Assembly: GCF_023015625.1 (NCBI RefSeq)
Contig: NZ_JALKAH010000002.1
Location: forward strand, 310,001 to 374,000
Direction of reading: 5' to 3'
From: Yoonia sp. F2084L
Lineage (GTDB): Bacteria; Pseudomonadota; Alphaproteobacteria; Rhodobacterales; Rhodobacteraceae
Length of the DNA: 64,000 bases
Of this stretch, positions 27,424-38,814 are shown piece after piece. The notes beneath the pieces were generated by a model. That model was not told the DNA's origin. It did not search any database and saw only the letters and a list, made by a program, of their open reading frames with translations. Position 1 is the stretch's first letter, and each line of letters begins with the position of its first letter. A program made the position numbers and the translations under genes.

Positions 27424-28047
27424 TCAGACAATCGCGGCCTCTGTCGCTGCGCGCAACTCATCCTCGGTCACACCATCGGCGGTCTCAACGATTTTCAACC
27501 CACCTTCGACCACATCCAGTACCCCAAGGTTTGTGATGATCCGATCAACCACACCTTTTCCCGTCAGTGGCAGGGTGCATTCCTTCAGCACTTTACTGAC
27601 GCCATGCTTGTTAGTGTGATCCATCACAACAACGACACGGCCAACGCCCGCCACCAAGTCCATCGCACCCCCCATGCCTTTGACAAGCTTGCCGGGGATC
27701 ATCCAATTGGCCAGGTCACCATTTTCGGCCACTTCCATCGCACCAAGGATCGCCATTGCAATCTTGCCGCCGCGGATCATCCCAAAGGACTGGGCGCTGT
27801 CAAAATACGCTGTCTGGGGCAGTTCTGTAATTGTCTGCTTGCCAGCATTGATCAGGTCAGCATCTTCTTCGCCCTCAATCGGGAAGGGGCCCATGCCCAA
27901 CATGCCGTTCTCGGACTGAAGGGTCACTTCAATACCGTCGGGGATATAGTTTGACACCAAGGTCGGAATACCGATGCCAAGGTTCACATACCAGCCGTCC
28001 TGCAGTTCTTGCGCGGCGCGTGCGGCCATTTGATTGCGGTCCCACAT
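27424..28047 (-). CDS. scoB: 3-oxoacid CoA-transferase subunit B
   Basis: Beta subunit of a succinyl-CoA:3-ketoacid CoA-transferase that activates acetoacetate or similar 3-oxoacids. The active-site Glu motif [10 protein letters not shown] is present, as are [17 protein letters not shown] and the C-terminal segment containing [19 protein letters not shown]. Its 207 residues match the usual subunit length. It starts one base after the scoA stop, ensuring co-translation. Confidence 0.93.
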   Translation of the reverse strand: MWDRNQMAARAAQELQDGWYVNLGIGIPTLVSNYIPDGIEVTLQSENGMLGMGPFPIEGEEDADLINAGKQTITELPQTAYFDSAQSFGMIRGGKIAMAILGAMEVAENGDLANWMIPGKLVKGMGGAMDLVAGVGRVVVVMDHTNKHGVSKVLKECTLPLTGKGVVDRIITNLGVLDVVEGGLKIVETADGVTEDELRAATEAAIV

Positions 28048-28048
28048 C

Positions 28049-28744
28049 TTATGCGCTCCTCACTGTGCGTTGCTCGATCCGCTTTTCATGTTCGCCTTGG
28101 ATCAAACGATGCACGTAAATGCCCGGCAGATGAATGCTGTCAGGATCAAGCGACCCTGTCGGCACGATTTCTTCGACTTCGGCCACGCAAGTCTTGCCAC
28201 ACATCGCAGCAGGCGGGTTAAAGTTGCGGGCGGTCTTGCGGAACACTAGGTTCCCGGTCGCATCCGCTTTCCAGGCTTTCACGATGGCAAGGTCGGCAAA
28301 AATGCCTTCTTCCATAATGTAGGTTTCGCCGTTGAAGTCTTTATGCTCCTTGCCGTCAGCAATCACGGTGCCAACGCCGGTTTTTGTATAAAAACCGGGG
28401 ATGCCGCAGCCGCCTGCGCGCATCCGCTCGGCAAGCGTGCCTTGAGGGTTAAACTCAAGCTCCAGCTCACCTGATAGATACTGGCGCATGAACTCCGCGT
28501 TTTCGCCCACGTAAGAACTGATCATCTTTTTGACCTGACGGGTCTGCAGCAGGATGCCTATGCCGAAGTCATCCACCCCAGCATTGTTCGACGCAAAGGT
28601 CAGATCCTTTGTGCCTGCGTCCTTGATGGCACTCAACAACAGTTCAGGGATGCCGCACAGGCCAAAGCCACCAGCGGCGATAAACATGCCGTCATGCAAC
28701 AGCCCATCTAAGGCTGCGGCCGCATTTGGGTAAATCTTCTTCAT
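28049..28744 (-). CDS. scoA: 3-oxoacid CoA-transferase subunit A
   Basis: Alpha subunit of the same CoA-transferase, 231 residues. Typical motifs are [68 protein letters not shown] and [13 protein letters not shown]. First gene of a three-gene unit (scoA, scoB, small acetyltransferase) used in ketone-body or polyhydroxybutyrate carbon recovery. The 169-base upstream gap shows no clear promoter. Confidence 0.94.
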   Translation of the reverse strand: MKKIYPNAAAALDGLLHDGMFIAAGGFGLCGIPELLLSAIKDAGTKDLTFASNNAGVDDFGIGILLQTRQVKKMISSYVGENAEFMRQYLSGELELEFNPQGTLAERMRAGGCGIPGFYTKTGVGTVIADGKEHKDFNGETYIMEEGIFADLAIVKAWKADATGNLVFRKTARNFNPPAAMCGKTCVAEVEEIVPTGSLDPDSIHLPGIYVHRLIQGEHEKRIEQRTVRSA

Positions 28745-28913
28745 TTTGGGTTCCCCGATAATCTGGCGCGGAAGGTGGCAATCTGATGGGGCGTTGTCAA
28801 TTCAATTGCTGCGATGCGGCAGATCACATACCTGCAATGGGCCAAGCCTATCTGTTGGCTTTCATTGGCCGCAACGCTTTCGCAGGTGTCGACATCACTT
28901 GCTGTAAGTCTAG

Positions 28914-29606
28914 CTAGATAGCCTCAGCAATCACGACATAATTCTTGGGATACCCCTTGTCTTCGTACTTCAAGGCAACATCAAGTCGCGCCATAGGTCC
29001 GGTCAGCAGTCGCGCAGCACTGCGCGCAAAATACAAGATACAGGCATGACGCAGACGCATGAAAAAGCCGGCGTCAGAGGCAGGCCAGACTGGTAGGTTC
29101 CGAGCGATCCCCTTTAACTGGTAAGACACCGTCCCAAAATACCCTTCAAGCCAATCAATGCTTTTGACCTCAAAACCGGACTTGGCGAACATCATCTGAT
29201 GGGCAAACTGCGTGTAGCGAAAGAAGTCGTAGGGCTGTTCGTGTTCTTCGTAATACAGCGGGCAGGTGCAGATAATGCGCCCGCCCGGTTTGAGGACACG
29301 GCGCAACTCAGTCAAAATGACAATCGGGTCAGGGACATGTTCAAGCACTTGATTAAGCACGACATGGTCAAACCTGCCGTCATCAACTGGTATCTGAGCG
29401 AGGTCACAGACATAGGTTTGCGGGGCATAGGTTTTCGACTCAACCTTGGTGAAATCCGCGCTCTCATAGACGGCATGGTCAAAAAGATCGGCATAGGGTT
29501 GTTCACCCGCGCCAGCGTCAAGGACATAATCGCCCTTTGACACCCCCGCTGCGAAGGCTGCATTGACCTTGCGCAAGTAGATCCGCGAAGAGTTGACTGC
29601 GGGCAT
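28914..29606 (-). CDS. Class I SAM-dependent methyltransferase
   Basis: A 230-residue methyltransferase of the Methyltransf_11 kind. Motif I is YVLDAGAGEQPYADLF, with the acidic residue after strand 2 near YESADFTKV; motif IV/post region is FDHVVLNQVLEHVPDPIVIL and motif VI RVLKPGGRIICTCPLYYEEH. The C-terminal region is typical of enzymes acting on small molecules or cell-surface sugars, but the substrate cannot be inferred. It begins six bases after topA and may be co-transcribed with it. Confidence 0.85.
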   Translation of the reverse strand: MPAVNSSRIYLRKVNAAFAAGVSKGDYVLDAGAGEQPYADLFDHAVYESADFTKVESKTYAPQTYVCDLAQIPVDDGRFDHVVLNQVLEHVPDPIVILTELRRVLKPGGRIICTCPLYYEEHEQPYDFFRYTQFAHQMMFAKSGFEVKSIDWLEGYFGTVSYQLKGIARNLPVWPASDAGFFMRLRHACILYFARSAARLLTGPMARLDVALKYEDKGYPKNYVVIAEAI

Positions 29607-29612
29607 CGGATA

Positions 29613-32210
29613 CTAGCCTGACTTTGCGGCGGCTTTTTTCGCCACAGTTTTTTTCTTCTTCGCAGGCGCTTTCTTGCGGGCGGGTTTCTTCTTGCCCGCC
29701 TTCTCAGCGCGTTCATCAATCAGATGTACGGCCTGCGCCATGGTCAGCTCGGACGGTTCAATCGTGTCCGGGATCGTCGCGTTTATCTTTTCCCATTTCA
29801 CATAAGGCCCATACTTGCCGTCAAAGATATTGACCGGACCGCCCGCTTCTGGATGTTCACCCAGCTCGCGGACAGGCAATGCCGCTTTGCCGCGCTGGCC
29901 ACGGGACGCGACCTTTTCGGCCAACAATTGCACTGCGCGGTTCATCCCGACAGTCCAAACCTCATCAATGCTGTCAAGGTTGGCGTTTGTACCGCCACGG
30001 TGCGAGGTGCTTTCCGCGTGTTTGAGGTAAGGACCATAGCGCCCAAGATTGGCCCAAACGGCAACGCCATCCTCGGGGTGCGGACCCAATTCGCGGGGCA
30101 GAGATAGCAGCATCAGCGCCTGATCAAGCGTGACTTCCTCAGGCTCCCAACCTTCGGGTACGCCTTGACGGGGTGGCTTTTTGTTCTCTTCCGTCACTTC
30201 GCCGCGCTGGGCATAGGGGCCGAAGCGGCCTTTGAAGATGCGAATTTCATCGCCGTTATCAGTACCCAGCAACTTACCCTCAGGTGGAATCGCCGAGAGT
30301 TCTGCCTCTGGATTAGGCGGACCGAAGGCGCGGGTATAGCGACACTCAGGATAGTTGGAGCAACCAATGAACGCACCACCAGAGCGGGCAGTGCGCATTG
30401 ACAAGCGGCCCGCGCCGCAGTTGGGACATAGGCGCGGATCGCTGCCATCTTCGGTGGGTGGGAACAGATGCGGCTCCAACACCTCATTGATTTTTTCAAG
30501 CACCTCGGTGATGCGCAGATCGGCAGTTTCGGCAATGGCGGCAGAAAAATCATGCCAGAACCGGCTTAGAACCTTTTTGTAGTCAGCATCGCCTGCACTG
30601 ACTTCATCCAGCTGGTTTTCGAGATCAGCGGTGAAGTCATAGCCAATATAACGACGGAAATAATTCGTCAGAAAGGCCGTGACCAAACGCCCCTTATCCT
30701 GCGGGATCAGGCGGTTCTTGTCTTTTTCAACATAACCGCGATCCTGAATGGTGGTCACGATCGAGGCATAAGTGGAAGGGCGGCCAATGCCGAGCTCTTC
30801 CATCCGCTTGACCAAAGTCGCTTCGGTGTAGCGGGGGGGCGGTTGGGTAAAATGCTGTTCGGGATTGACCGATTTCTTCTCGGCTTTTTCGCCCTCGGCC
30901 AGTTGCGGCAAGCGCTTGTCGTCATCATCGACGACGCTGTCATCTTTGCCTTCCTCGTAAATCGCGATGAAGCCATCAAACACCATGACCTGCCCATTGG
31001 CACGCAACACGACCTGATCGTCGGCGCTCGTGATGTCGACCACGGTCCGTTCCAGCTTGGCGGCGGCCATCTGGCTGGCCATCGTGCGTTTATAAATCAG
31101 GTCATAAAGCTTGCGCTGATCTGCATCGACAATCTTGGCGTCTTCGGTGCTGACGTTCATTTCCGTGGGGCGAATGCACTCGTGTGCTTCTTGTGCATTC
31201 TTGGCTTTGTTTTTGTACATGCGCGGCTGATCAGGCAGGTATTTTTCGCCAAATCTCGCCTTGATTGCGTCACGCGCGCCGGTCACAGCCTCGGGTGCCA
31301 TATCAATGCCGTCTGTCCGCATATATGTAATCAGGCCCGCCTCATACAAGCGCTGGGCGACGCCCATGGTTTGCTTGGCGCCCATGCCAAACTTGCGGCT
31401 CGCCTCTTGTTGCAGAGTAGACGTCATAAAGGGTGGTGAAGGGTTGCGGGTCGCGGGTTTCGCCTCAACCGATTTGATCACCAGATCACGCGAGTTTATC
31501 GCCTGCACCGCCAATTCGGCCTGCGTTGCGTTGCCCAGATCAAATTTATCAAGCTTCTTGCCCGCCAGCGTCGTCAGGCGCGCCTCAAAGGTTTGGCCCC
31601 GCGCCGATTGTAGCAGCGCTTTGACAGTCCAGTATTCCTGATTGCGGAACGCTTCGATTTCCATCTCACGCTCGACGATGATGCGCAGGCACACCGACTG
31701 CACGCGACCTGCGGATTTGGCACCCGGCAACTTGCGCCACAATACCGGCGATAGGTTAAAGCCCACCAGATAATCCAGCGCGCGACGCGCAAGATAGGCA
31801 TCAACCAGCGGTGCATCGACCTGACGGGGGTTCTTCATTGCCTCTGTCACGGCGGCCTTGGTGATCGCGTTAAATACGACGCGGCTGACGGGCGTGTCTT
31901 TCTTGATCGCTTTCTTGGCGGTCAAAGCCTCAGTCAGGTGCCATGAAATCGCCTCGCCCTCGCGGTCGGGGTCAGTGGCAAGGATCAGTTCATTGTCTTC
32001 TTTCAGCGCGTCAACGATGGCTTTGATATGCTTTTTGCTGTCAGACGCGATTTCCCATTTCATGTCGAAATCTTCGTCAGGCAGGACAGATCCGTCTTTG
32101 GGTGGCAGGTCGCGGACGTGCCCATAAGACGCGAGAACCGTGTAATCGCTGCCAAGATACCCGTTTATTTTCTTGGCCTTAGCAGGGGATTCGACAACAA
32201 CAACGGGCAT
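29613..32210 (-). CDS. topA: DNA topoisomerase I
   Basis: Type IA topoisomerase relaxing negative supercoils, 865 residues. The N-terminal Toprim domain begins PVVVVESPAKAKKINGYLG and contains ATDPDREGEAISWHL. The catalytic Tyr is in GLITYMRTDGI at about residue 296. One C4 zinc ribbon (CPNCGAGRLSMRT, GCSNYPECRYT) and repeated topo-C domains (RFGPYAQRGE, RYGPYLKHAE, KYGPYVKWE) follow. The last 27 or so residues form a Lys/Ala/Pro-rich tail resembling histone H1 tails, common in this enzyme in several phyla. dprA lies 106 bases upstream on the same strand. Confidence 0.97.
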   Translation of the reverse strand: MPVVVVESPAKAKKINGYLGSDYTVLASYGHVRDLPPKDGSVLPDEDFDMKWEIASDSKKHIKAIVDALKEDNELILATDPDREGEAISWHLTEALTAKKAIKKDTPVSRVVFNAITKAAVTEAMKNPRQVDAPLVDAYLARRALDYLVGFNLSPVLWRKLPGAKSAGRVQSVCLRIIVEREMEIEAFRNQEYWTVKALLQSARGQTFEARLTTLAGKKLDKFDLGNATQAELAVQAINSRDLVIKSVEAKPATRNPSPPFMTSTLQQEASRKFGMGAKQTMGVAQRLYEAGLITYMRTDGIDMAPEAVTGARDAIKARFGEKYLPDQPRMYKNKAKNAQEAHECIRPTEMNVSTEDAKIVDADQRKLYDLIYKRTMASQMAAAKLERTVVDITSADDQVVLRANGQVMVFDGFIAIYEEGKDDSVVDDDDKRLPQLAEGEKAEKKSVNPEQHFTQPPPRYTEATLVKRMEELGIGRPSTYASIVTTIQDRGYVEKDKNRLIPQDKGRLVTAFLTNYFRRYIGYDFTADLENQLDEVSAGDADYKKVLSRFWHDFSAAIAETADLRITEVLEKINEVLEPHLFPPTEDGSDPRLCPNCGAGRLSMRTARSGGAFIGCSNYPECRYTRAFGPPNPEAELSAIPPEGKLLGTDNGDEIRIFKGRFGPYAQRGEVTEENKKPPRQGVPEGWEPEEVTLDQALMLLSLPRELGPHPEDGVAVWANLGRYGPYLKHAESTSHRGGTNANLDSIDEVWTVGMNRAVQLLAEKVASRGQRGKAALPVRELGEHPEAGGPVNIFDGKYGPYVKWEKINATIPDTIEPSELTMAQAVHLIDERAEKAGKKKPARKKAPAKKKKTVAKKAAAKSG

Positions 32211-32316
32211 GAGAATCCTTTACAGCAAATGCAGTTCCTTAAGTCGGGCAAGATGTGGCGTCTGTTCGCCGAATGTCAATGAGGGGAAAAGTCTTTGCCG
32301 AAAATCGGCGACTATT

Positions 32317-33450
32317 TTACACGACGCGGGCCAGTAACCCACCCGACTGCCGGGTGATTTTGCCATCAAGTTCAAGATCGACCAGCACAGGCGCCACGTC
32401 GGTTGCGGCGGCTTTGATGTCGCGCAACAGCTGATCTTCAGCGATGGGTGCAGGTCCCAGACGCGACAGAATTTCAGAGTGGAGTGCGGCCACATCGCGT
32501 AAGCTGCGCTTTGTTGCGGCGGGCAATGGCAGATCAAGTTCTGCCGTGCGTTCCGCAACAGGGGCTACCGCATCAATCACATCCTGCGCATTGCGCACCA
32601 AACTTGCCCCATCGCGTATCAGCATATTGCAGCCCCAGGCGCGTGCATCAAATGGGTGGCCCGGTACCGCCAGCACGTCGCGGCCTTGGTCCAGCGCGTT
32701 GCGCGCCGTAATCAAGCTGCCGGATTTACCAGCGGCCTCGACCACGACAACCGCTTTTGCCAATCCGGAAATGATTCTGTTGCGGACTGGGAAATGCCGC
32801 GCTTGCGGTTGCAGACCCATCGGCATTTCTGACAGGCGCAGACCTGTCTTTGCAATGTCATGGGCCAACTGCGTATTTTCTGCAGGATAGATGATGTCCG
32901 CACCACCGGCCATCACCGCAACTGTGCCACTGGCCAACGCACCATGATGGGCCGCTGCATCAATGCCGCGCGCAAGCCCCGACACAACAGTGAAACCAGC
33001 TTTGCTCAGGTCCTCGCCCAGTCGTTTTGCCATGCGCGTGCCAAGGGACGACGCATTGCGCGCGCCCACCAAGGCAATCATCGGGCGCTGTAAAAGAGAA
33101 ATGTCGCCAATTGCCCACAGAAGTGGTGGCGCATCCGCAAGGTCCAGCAAAGACGCAGGGTAACCCGGTGCATCCTTGTGCAGAAGACGGGCGCCTGCCG
33201 CTTTGCCTGCTTTCAATTCGGACCGAACAACGCCTTCGGGACATATTGCGTAGTTGGCAACACCAGCGGCCTTTGCCACTTCCGGCAAGACGCGCAAGGC
33301 TTCAGCCGCACTGCCGTGTTCTGCCAGCAGCCGGTGATATGTTGCAACGCCAACCCGACGCGAACGCAATAGGCGGAGCCGGTTGACCGTATCGTCTTCC
33401 GTGGTGGGGTGGAGTGGGGGGTGAGTGGAAGAAAGTTGTGGTCCGGTCAT
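32317..33450 (-). CDS. dprA: DNA-processing protein DprA
   Basis: Rossmann-fold protein that binds incoming single-stranded DNA and loads RecA during natural transformation; 377 residues from ATG 33450, with GGAG seven to eleven bases upstream. A SAM-like N-terminal region (LRLLRSRRVGVATYHRLL) is followed by the core: ALVGARNASSLGTRMAKRLG, VVSGLARGIDAAAHHGAL, PAENTQLAHDIAKTGL, GSLITARNALDQGRDVLAVP, GCNMLIRDGASLV; a C-terminal winged-helix-like domain ends the protein. A small hairpin GCCGA/TCGGC lies at 32297-32309 after its stop. Confidence 0.95.
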   Translation of the reverse strand: MTGPQLSSTHPPLHPTTEDDTVNRLRLLRSRRVGVATYHRLLAEHGSAAEALRVLPEVAKAAGVANYAICPEGVVRSELKAGKAAGARLLHKDAPGYPASLLDLADAPPLLWAIGDISLLQRPMIALVGARNASSLGTRMAKRLGEDLSKAGFTVVSGLARGIDAAAHHGALASGTVAVMAGGADIIYPAENTQLAHDIAKTGLRLSEMPMGLQPQARHFPVRNRIISGLAKAVVVVEAAGKSGSLITARNALDQGRDVLAVPGHPFDARAWGCNMLIRDGASLVRNAQDVIDAVAPVAERTAELDLPLPAATKRSLRDVAALHSEILSRLGPAPIAEDQLLRDIKAAATDVAPVLVDLELDGKITRQSGGLLARVV

Positions 33451-33630
33451 CCCGTTAGCTCCGCCATATTGCCCTTTGATCATAAGGCGCACGAAGTTAA
33501 CGAGTTCTGAATCAATCAAAGATGTTTTCGCGCAAAATGCGGCCTTTTGTAGTTAATCTTCTGCCGAAGGAATGAATTATCCTCAATTTGGTCAGTCTAA
33601 GCAGACCAAGAGGGAATCACAGCGATCGAC

Positions 33631-35052
<1,422 letters not shown>

Positions 35053-35235
35053 GAAGTTTTCCCTCTACCAGACAAGAATTGTCACGAAAGCGTCTGTTTG
35101 ACGCAATAGCAGTTCTTGAGTTGTTCATCAGGATATGGGACACGGTCGGTCGAATACAATGGGATTCCGTCCGCAGCCCGAACGGAAATTGCCAGGGATC
35201 GCATCCCACGGGGTGCAACGAAGATAGGGTACGAT
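35053..35235. promoter_or_regulatory. Divergent promoter region tldD / ctaC
   Basis: A 183-base gap between divergent starts that must contain promoters for both genes. The ctaC side is an open frame without a plausible earlier start, and ATG 35236 fits the signal peptide, so most of this is untranslated leader or promoter. No unambiguous -35/-10 pair could be chosen by eye. Confidence 0.5.
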
Positions 35236-36060
35236 ATGCGTTTGAACACCTTTGCGACGTCGCTTTGGACAACAGCTGGTCTGGTGATGGCAGGATCTGC
35301 GGCAACAGCACAGCAGATCAATCAAGAGCTTGAAATTGTAGGTCGCCCGGTCGACCGCGGCATGGGCTTTCAGCCTTCCGCCACTGAATTGGCGCGCGAT
35401 GTTGTCTGGCTCGACAATTTGTTGCTGATCATCATTACGGCGATCACGCTGTTTGTGACGGCACTGCTGGCATGGGTTGCAATCCGCTATAACCGCACCA
35501 GAAATCCCGAGCCTGCGACCTTCACCCACAACTCACCGCTTGAGGTGGCATGGACCGTCGTGCCTGTTGTGATCCTGGTGTTTATTGGCGCGTTCTCATT
35601 GCCTGTGCTGTTTAAACAGCAGGAAATTCCTGAGGCGGATATCACGATCAAGGTGACAGGCTACCAATGGTACTGGGGCTATGAATATGTGGACCACGGG
35701 GTTGAATTCGACAGCTACATGCTGGCCCGTGACGAGTTGGAAGAGAACGGGTACAGCCAAGAAGAGTATCTGTTGGCAACCGACACAGCCGTCATTGTGC
35801 CAATTGGTGCCACGGTGGTGATGCAGGTGACGGCCGCGGACGTGATCCACTCTTGGACCATCCCGGCGTTTGGCGTGAAGCAAGATGCGGTGCCGGGTCG
35901 TCTGGCCGAGCTTTGGTTCGCGGCAGAGCGTGAAGGCATCTACTTTGGTCAGTGTTCCGAACTCTGTGGCAAGGACCATGCCTATATGCCGATCACGGTC
36001 AAAGTGGTCAGTCAGGATACGTACGACGCATGGCTCGCCGAGGCGACTGGCACGTCCTAA
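35236..36060 (+). CDS. ctaC: Cytochrome c oxidase subunit II
   Basis: Copper-A subunit of aa3-type cytochrome c oxidase, 274 residues from ATG 35236. The signal peptide ends SAATAQQ; two transmembrane helices follow ([20 protein letters not shown] and [19 protein letters not shown]). The periplasmic cupredoxin domain carries [27 protein letters not shown] and the CuA motif [17 protein letters not shown] with both Cys, His and Met ligands. Starts after GATAGGG. ctaD (subunit I) is not in this window and must lie elsewhere. Confidence 0.97.
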   Translation: MRLNTFATSLWTTAGLVMAGSAATAQQINQELEIVGRPVDRGMGFQPSATELARDVVWLDNLLLIIITAITLFVTALLAWVAIRYNRTRNPEPATFTHNSPLEVAWTVVPVVILVFIGAFSLPVLFKQQEIPEADITIKVTGYQWYWGYEYVDHGVEFDSYMLARDELEENGYSQEEYLLATDTAVIVPIGATVVMQVTAADVIHSWTIPAFGVKQDAVPGRLAELWFAAEREGIYFGQCSELCGKDHAYMPITVKVVSQDTYDAWLAEATGTS

Positions 36061-36063
36061 GGG

Positions 36064-36087
36064 TAAGGTGGGTCAAGACCCACCTTA
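36064..36087. repeat. REP-like palindrome, copy 1
   Basis: Perfect 11-bp arms TAAGGTGGGTC / GACCCACCTTA around AA, directly after the ctaC stop. In inverted orientation it matches the family of copies 2 and 3 at 36103-36130 and 38730-38757. Confidence 0.8.
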
Positions 36088-36102
36088 CATCAACCACCGT
36101 TC

Positions 36103-36130
36103 GATCATGTAAGGTGGGTTTCAACCCACC
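36103..36130 (+). repeat. REP-like palindrome, copy 2
   Basis: GATCATGTAAGGTGG, identical over 15 bases to copy 3, followed by a hairpin with arms GGTGGGTT (36113-36120) and AACCCACC (36123-36130). It sits 18 bases before the ctaB ATG and together with copy 1 fills most of the ctaC-ctaB gap. Confidence 0.8.
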
Positions 36131-36148
36131 CACTTTTGAAGGTCAGTT

Positions 36149-37081
36149 ATGAGCGACATCAGCGCATCAGATCAAAGCTATGAGGCGAACATGGGCGATT
36201 ACTTTGCCCTGTTGAAGCCGCGTGTGATGTCGCTGGTCGTGTTCACGGCGTTGGTGGGGCTTTTAGTATCGCCAGTGCCAGTGCACCCGTTCATCGGCTT
36301 TGTAGCCATCCTTTGCATTGCCGTTGGAGCCGGTGCATCTGGTGCGTTGAACATGTGGTGGGACGCTGACATTGACGCGCGCATGAAGCGTACCGCCGGG
36401 CGTCCTATCCCGTCAGGCCGTGTTGAACCGGGTGAAGCGCTGGGCATCGGTCTTGCGCTCTCTGGCTTTGCTATTGTGTTGCTGGCGCTTGCGACTAACT
36501 TCCTTGCGGCCTTCCTGCTGGCCTTCACCATTTTCTTTTATGCTGTGGTCTATTCAATGTGGCTCAAGCGTGCCACGCCGCAAAATATCGTCATTGGCGG
36601 GGCCGCTGGTGCGTTTCCTCCGATGATCGGCTGGGCCGTGGCGACTGGGGGTGTCAGCATTGAGAGCGTGCTGATGTTCGCATTGATCTTCATGTGGACG
36701 CCGCCGCATTTCTGGGCGCTGGCCCTGTTCGTCAAATCTGACTACGGCAACGCAGGCGTGCCTATGCTGACTGAAACACACGGTCGCGACGCAACCCGCA
36801 AGCATGTGATCATCTACACGCTGCTACTGGTCCCGGTTGCAATCGGGCTTGGGTTTACCTCGATTGGTGGGCCTTTGTATCTGGCGGTTGCCGTGGTGAT
36901 GAACGCCTGGTTCCTCAAGGGGGCCTATGACATCTGGCGTCGGACGGATGCAGATTGTGAGGCCGATAAGCATCGGGTTGAAATCAAGGTGTTCAAGGTA
37001 TCGCTTTACTACCTTTTCGCACATTTCATAGCGCTTATGCTGGAAGCAGCACTACGCCTCTACGATCTGGGAGGCTGGTGA
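36149..37081 (+). CDS. ctaB: Protoheme IX farnesyltransferase (heme O synthase)
   Basis: UbiA-family membrane prenyltransferase that converts heme B to heme O for cytochrome oxidase; 310 residues with about nine hydrophobic helices. The polyprenyl-diphosphate binding motif NMWWDADIDARMKRTAGRPI is present, along with YSMWLKRATPQNIVIGGAAG and the second Asp-rich loop VKSDYGNAGVPMLTETHGRD. ATG 36149 follows GAAGGTCAG. The stop overlaps the next ATG by one base (TGATG). Confidence 0.96.
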   Translation: MSDISASDQSYEANMGDYFALLKPRVMSLVVFTALVGLLVSPVPVHPFIGFVAILCIAVGAGASGALNMWWDADIDARMKRTAGRPIPSGRVEPGEALGIGLALSGFAIVLLALATNFLAAFLLAFTIFFYAVVYSMWLKRATPQNIVIGGAAGAFPPMIGWAVATGGVSIESVLMFALIFMWTPPHFWALALFVKSDYGNAGVPMLTETHGRDATRKHVIIYTLLLVPVAIGLGFTSIGGPLYLAVAVVMNAWFLKGAYDIWRRTDADCEADKHRVEIKVFKVSLYYLFAHFIALMLEAALRLYDLGGW

Positions 37082-37284
37082 TGCCAATGCAGGTTGAACA
37101 TGAGCTTCATGAACGGCGCAAAGGGCGTAACTATGGGCTTGGACTCATCCTTGCCGGGTTCATTGCGGTCATTTTCGGACTGACAGTCGTGAAGGTTCTG
37201 CAACTGGGTGATACCGCCCAATTTGAAAGATTTGACCATGTGGCGCGGCCACAAATTATCCCGGAAGAGGGGGTGGGTGAATGA
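37081..37284 (+). CDS. Small membrane protein of cytochrome oxidase operon (CoxF-like)
   Basis: A 67-residue protein with a charged N-terminus (VEHELHERRKGRNYGLGLIL), one membrane helix (GLILAGFIAVIFGLTVVKVL) and a short C-terminal tail. It is locked between ctaB and ctaG by overlaps at both ends (TGATG and ATGA), the position of the small CoxF protein reported in oxidase operons of alphaproteobacteria. A role in oxidase assembly is likely from location only. Confidence 0.78.
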   Translation: MPMQVEHELHERRKGRNYGLGLILAGFIAVIFGLTVVKVLQLGDTAQFERFDHVARPQIIPEEGVGE

Positions 37285-37892
37285 TGCTTTTTCCAAACCT
37301 TCAAGGACCGCAGCGGACAGTTGTTCAAACTGTCTCGGTCGTGATCCTCATGGGTGGGCTCGCTTGGGCGTCTGTACCGTTTTATGACTGGTTCTGCCGG
37401 GTCACTGGGTTTGGCGGGGCAACAAATGTGGCGGAAACCGGCAGCGATGTGATCCTTGATGAAACCATCAAAGTGCGCTTTGATGCCTCGCTTGAGCGGG
37501 ACATGCCTTGGACTTTCAAACCCGAAGTGCGCGAAATGGAAATCCGGATCGGTGAGACAGGTCTTGCGTTCTACGAAGCACATAACCCGCTTGACGTGCC
37601 GATTGCAGGGCAGGCGGCTTACAATGTTACGCCTTACGAGGCGGGCGCGTTTTTCGATAAGATCGAATGTTTCTGCTTTGTCGAACAGGTGCTGATGCCG
37701 GGCGAAACCGTCATGATGCCCGTCAGTTTCTTTGTGGACCCAGCCATCGTCGACGATCGCGAAGGGCAATATGTGCACACGATCACGCTGAGCTACACCT
37801 TCTACGAAATTGATTTGCCCGAGGATGAAATCCAAGCCTCGCTCGCACCGCAAGCTTTGACACCGGCGCCACAAGACGCCATACAAAATTAA
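37281..37892 (+). CDS. ctaG: Cytochrome c oxidase assembly protein CtaG/Cox11
   Basis: Copper chaperone delivering Cu to the CuB site of subunit I. The 203-residue protein has one N-terminal membrane helix (VVQTVSVVILMGGLAWASVP), FYDWFCRVTGFGG, and the copper-binding CFCF motif in KIECFCFVEQVLMPGETV, with the VSFFVDP segment afterwards. Translation starts at ATG 37281 (overlapping the previous stop) or the adjacent ATG 37284. Confidence 0.95.
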   Translation: MMLFPNLQGPQRTVVQTVSVVILMGGLAWASVPFYDWFCRVTGFGGATNVAETGSDVILDETIKVRFDASLERDMPWTFKPEVREMEIRIGETGLAFYEAHNPLDVPIAGQAAYNVTPYEAGAFFDKIECFCFVEQVLMPGETVMMPVSFFVDPAIVDDREGQYVHTITLSYTFYEIDLPEDEIQASLAPQALTPAPQDAIQN

Positions 37893-37920
37893 GACGACGA
37901 ACCGATAGGGAACGCACCAC

Positions 37921-38724
37921 ATGGCGCACGCGAAAAACCACGATTATCACATTCTGCCACCTTCGATCTGGCCGCTCATGGGCGGTCTTGGTGCGTTTAT
38001 CATGCTATTTGGTGCTGTGATCTGGATGCATGGCTCCGGCCCTTACATGTTCCTGATCGGTCTGGCCGCAGTTCTTTACGTCATGTTCGCATGGTGGGCC
38101 GAGGTCGTAGCAGAAAGCAATGTAGGCGATCACACGCCCGTCGTGCGGATCGGCCTGCGCTATGGCTTTATCATGTTCATCATGTCCGAAGTCATGTTCT
38201 TTGCGGCATGGTTCTGGTCGTTCTTCAAACACACGATCTATCCGATGAGCGAATATGCAGGCACTTCTTATGTAGAGCCAAGTTTCTATCAAGTTGACGC
38301 TTTCCACCTGCCGTTGATCAACACGCTTGTATTGCTCTGCTCGGGTATGGCGGTCACATGGGCACACCACGCGCTGGTGCATGAAAACAATCGCAAAGAC
38401 CTTGAGCACGGGCTTTTGCTCGCGGTTGTCCTCGGTATCCTTTTCACAGGTCTTCAGGCCTATGAATACTGGTATCTACTGGTACAGCAGGACTGGACGT
38501 TCGGTGGCGACAAGTTCTTCTCAAACTTCTTTATGGCCACTGGTTTCCATGGCTTCCATGTGATCATCGGGACGATCTTCCTGTTCGTTTGCTACATGCG
38601 GGCGCGGGCAGGGCATTTTACTCCCGAAAAGCATGTGGGCTTCGAGGCAGCAGCTTGGTACTGGCACTTTGTGGACGTTGTTTGGCTTTTCCTGTTCTTC
38701 GCCGTCTACATCTGGGGCATATGA
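37921..38724 (+). CDS. ctaE: Cytochrome c oxidase subunit III
   Basis: Seven-helix membrane subunit of aa3 oxidase, 267 residues. The N-terminal [74 protein letters not shown] and the terminal [20 protein letters not shown] are classical subunit III signatures. It lies 28 bases after ctaG and is followed by a REP-like palindrome and a terminator. Confidence 0.97.
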   Translation: MAHAKNHDYHILPPSIWPLMGGLGAFIMLFGAVIWMHGSGPYMFLIGLAAVLYVMFAWWAEVVAESNVGDHTPVVRIGLRYGFIMFIMSEVMFFAAWFWSFFKHTIYPMSEYAGTSYVEPSFYQVDAFHLPLINTLVLLCSGMAVTWAHHALVHENNRKDLEHGLLLAVVLGILFTGLQAYEYWYLLVQQDWTFGGDKFFSNFFMATGFHGFHVIIGTIFLFVCYMRARAGHFTPEKHVGFEAAAWYWHFVDVVWLFLFFAVYIWGI

Positions 38725-38729
38725 GCGCT

Positions 38730-38757
38730 GATCATGTAAGGTGGATCTTGATCCACC
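38730..38757 (+). repeat. REP-like palindrome, copy 3
   Basis: GATCATGTAAGGTGG as in copy 2, then arms GGTGGATC (38740-38747) and GATCCACC (38750-38757). Compared with copy 2, both arms changed together so pairing is kept. Confidence 0.8.
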
Positions 38758-38767
38758 ATTCAAATGC

Positions 38768-38796
38768 AAACGCGCGAGGGCAGTCTCGCGCGTTTT
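38768..38796 (+). terminator. Rho-independent terminator between ctaE and surf1
   Basis: Arms AAACGCGCGAG (38768-38778) and CTCGCGCGTTT (38785-38795) pair perfectly around a 6-base loop and run into TTTT. It probably limits read-through from the oxidase genes into surf1-thrC. Confidence 0.85.
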
Positions 38797-38814
38797 CACC
38801 ATCAAGGGCGCAAA

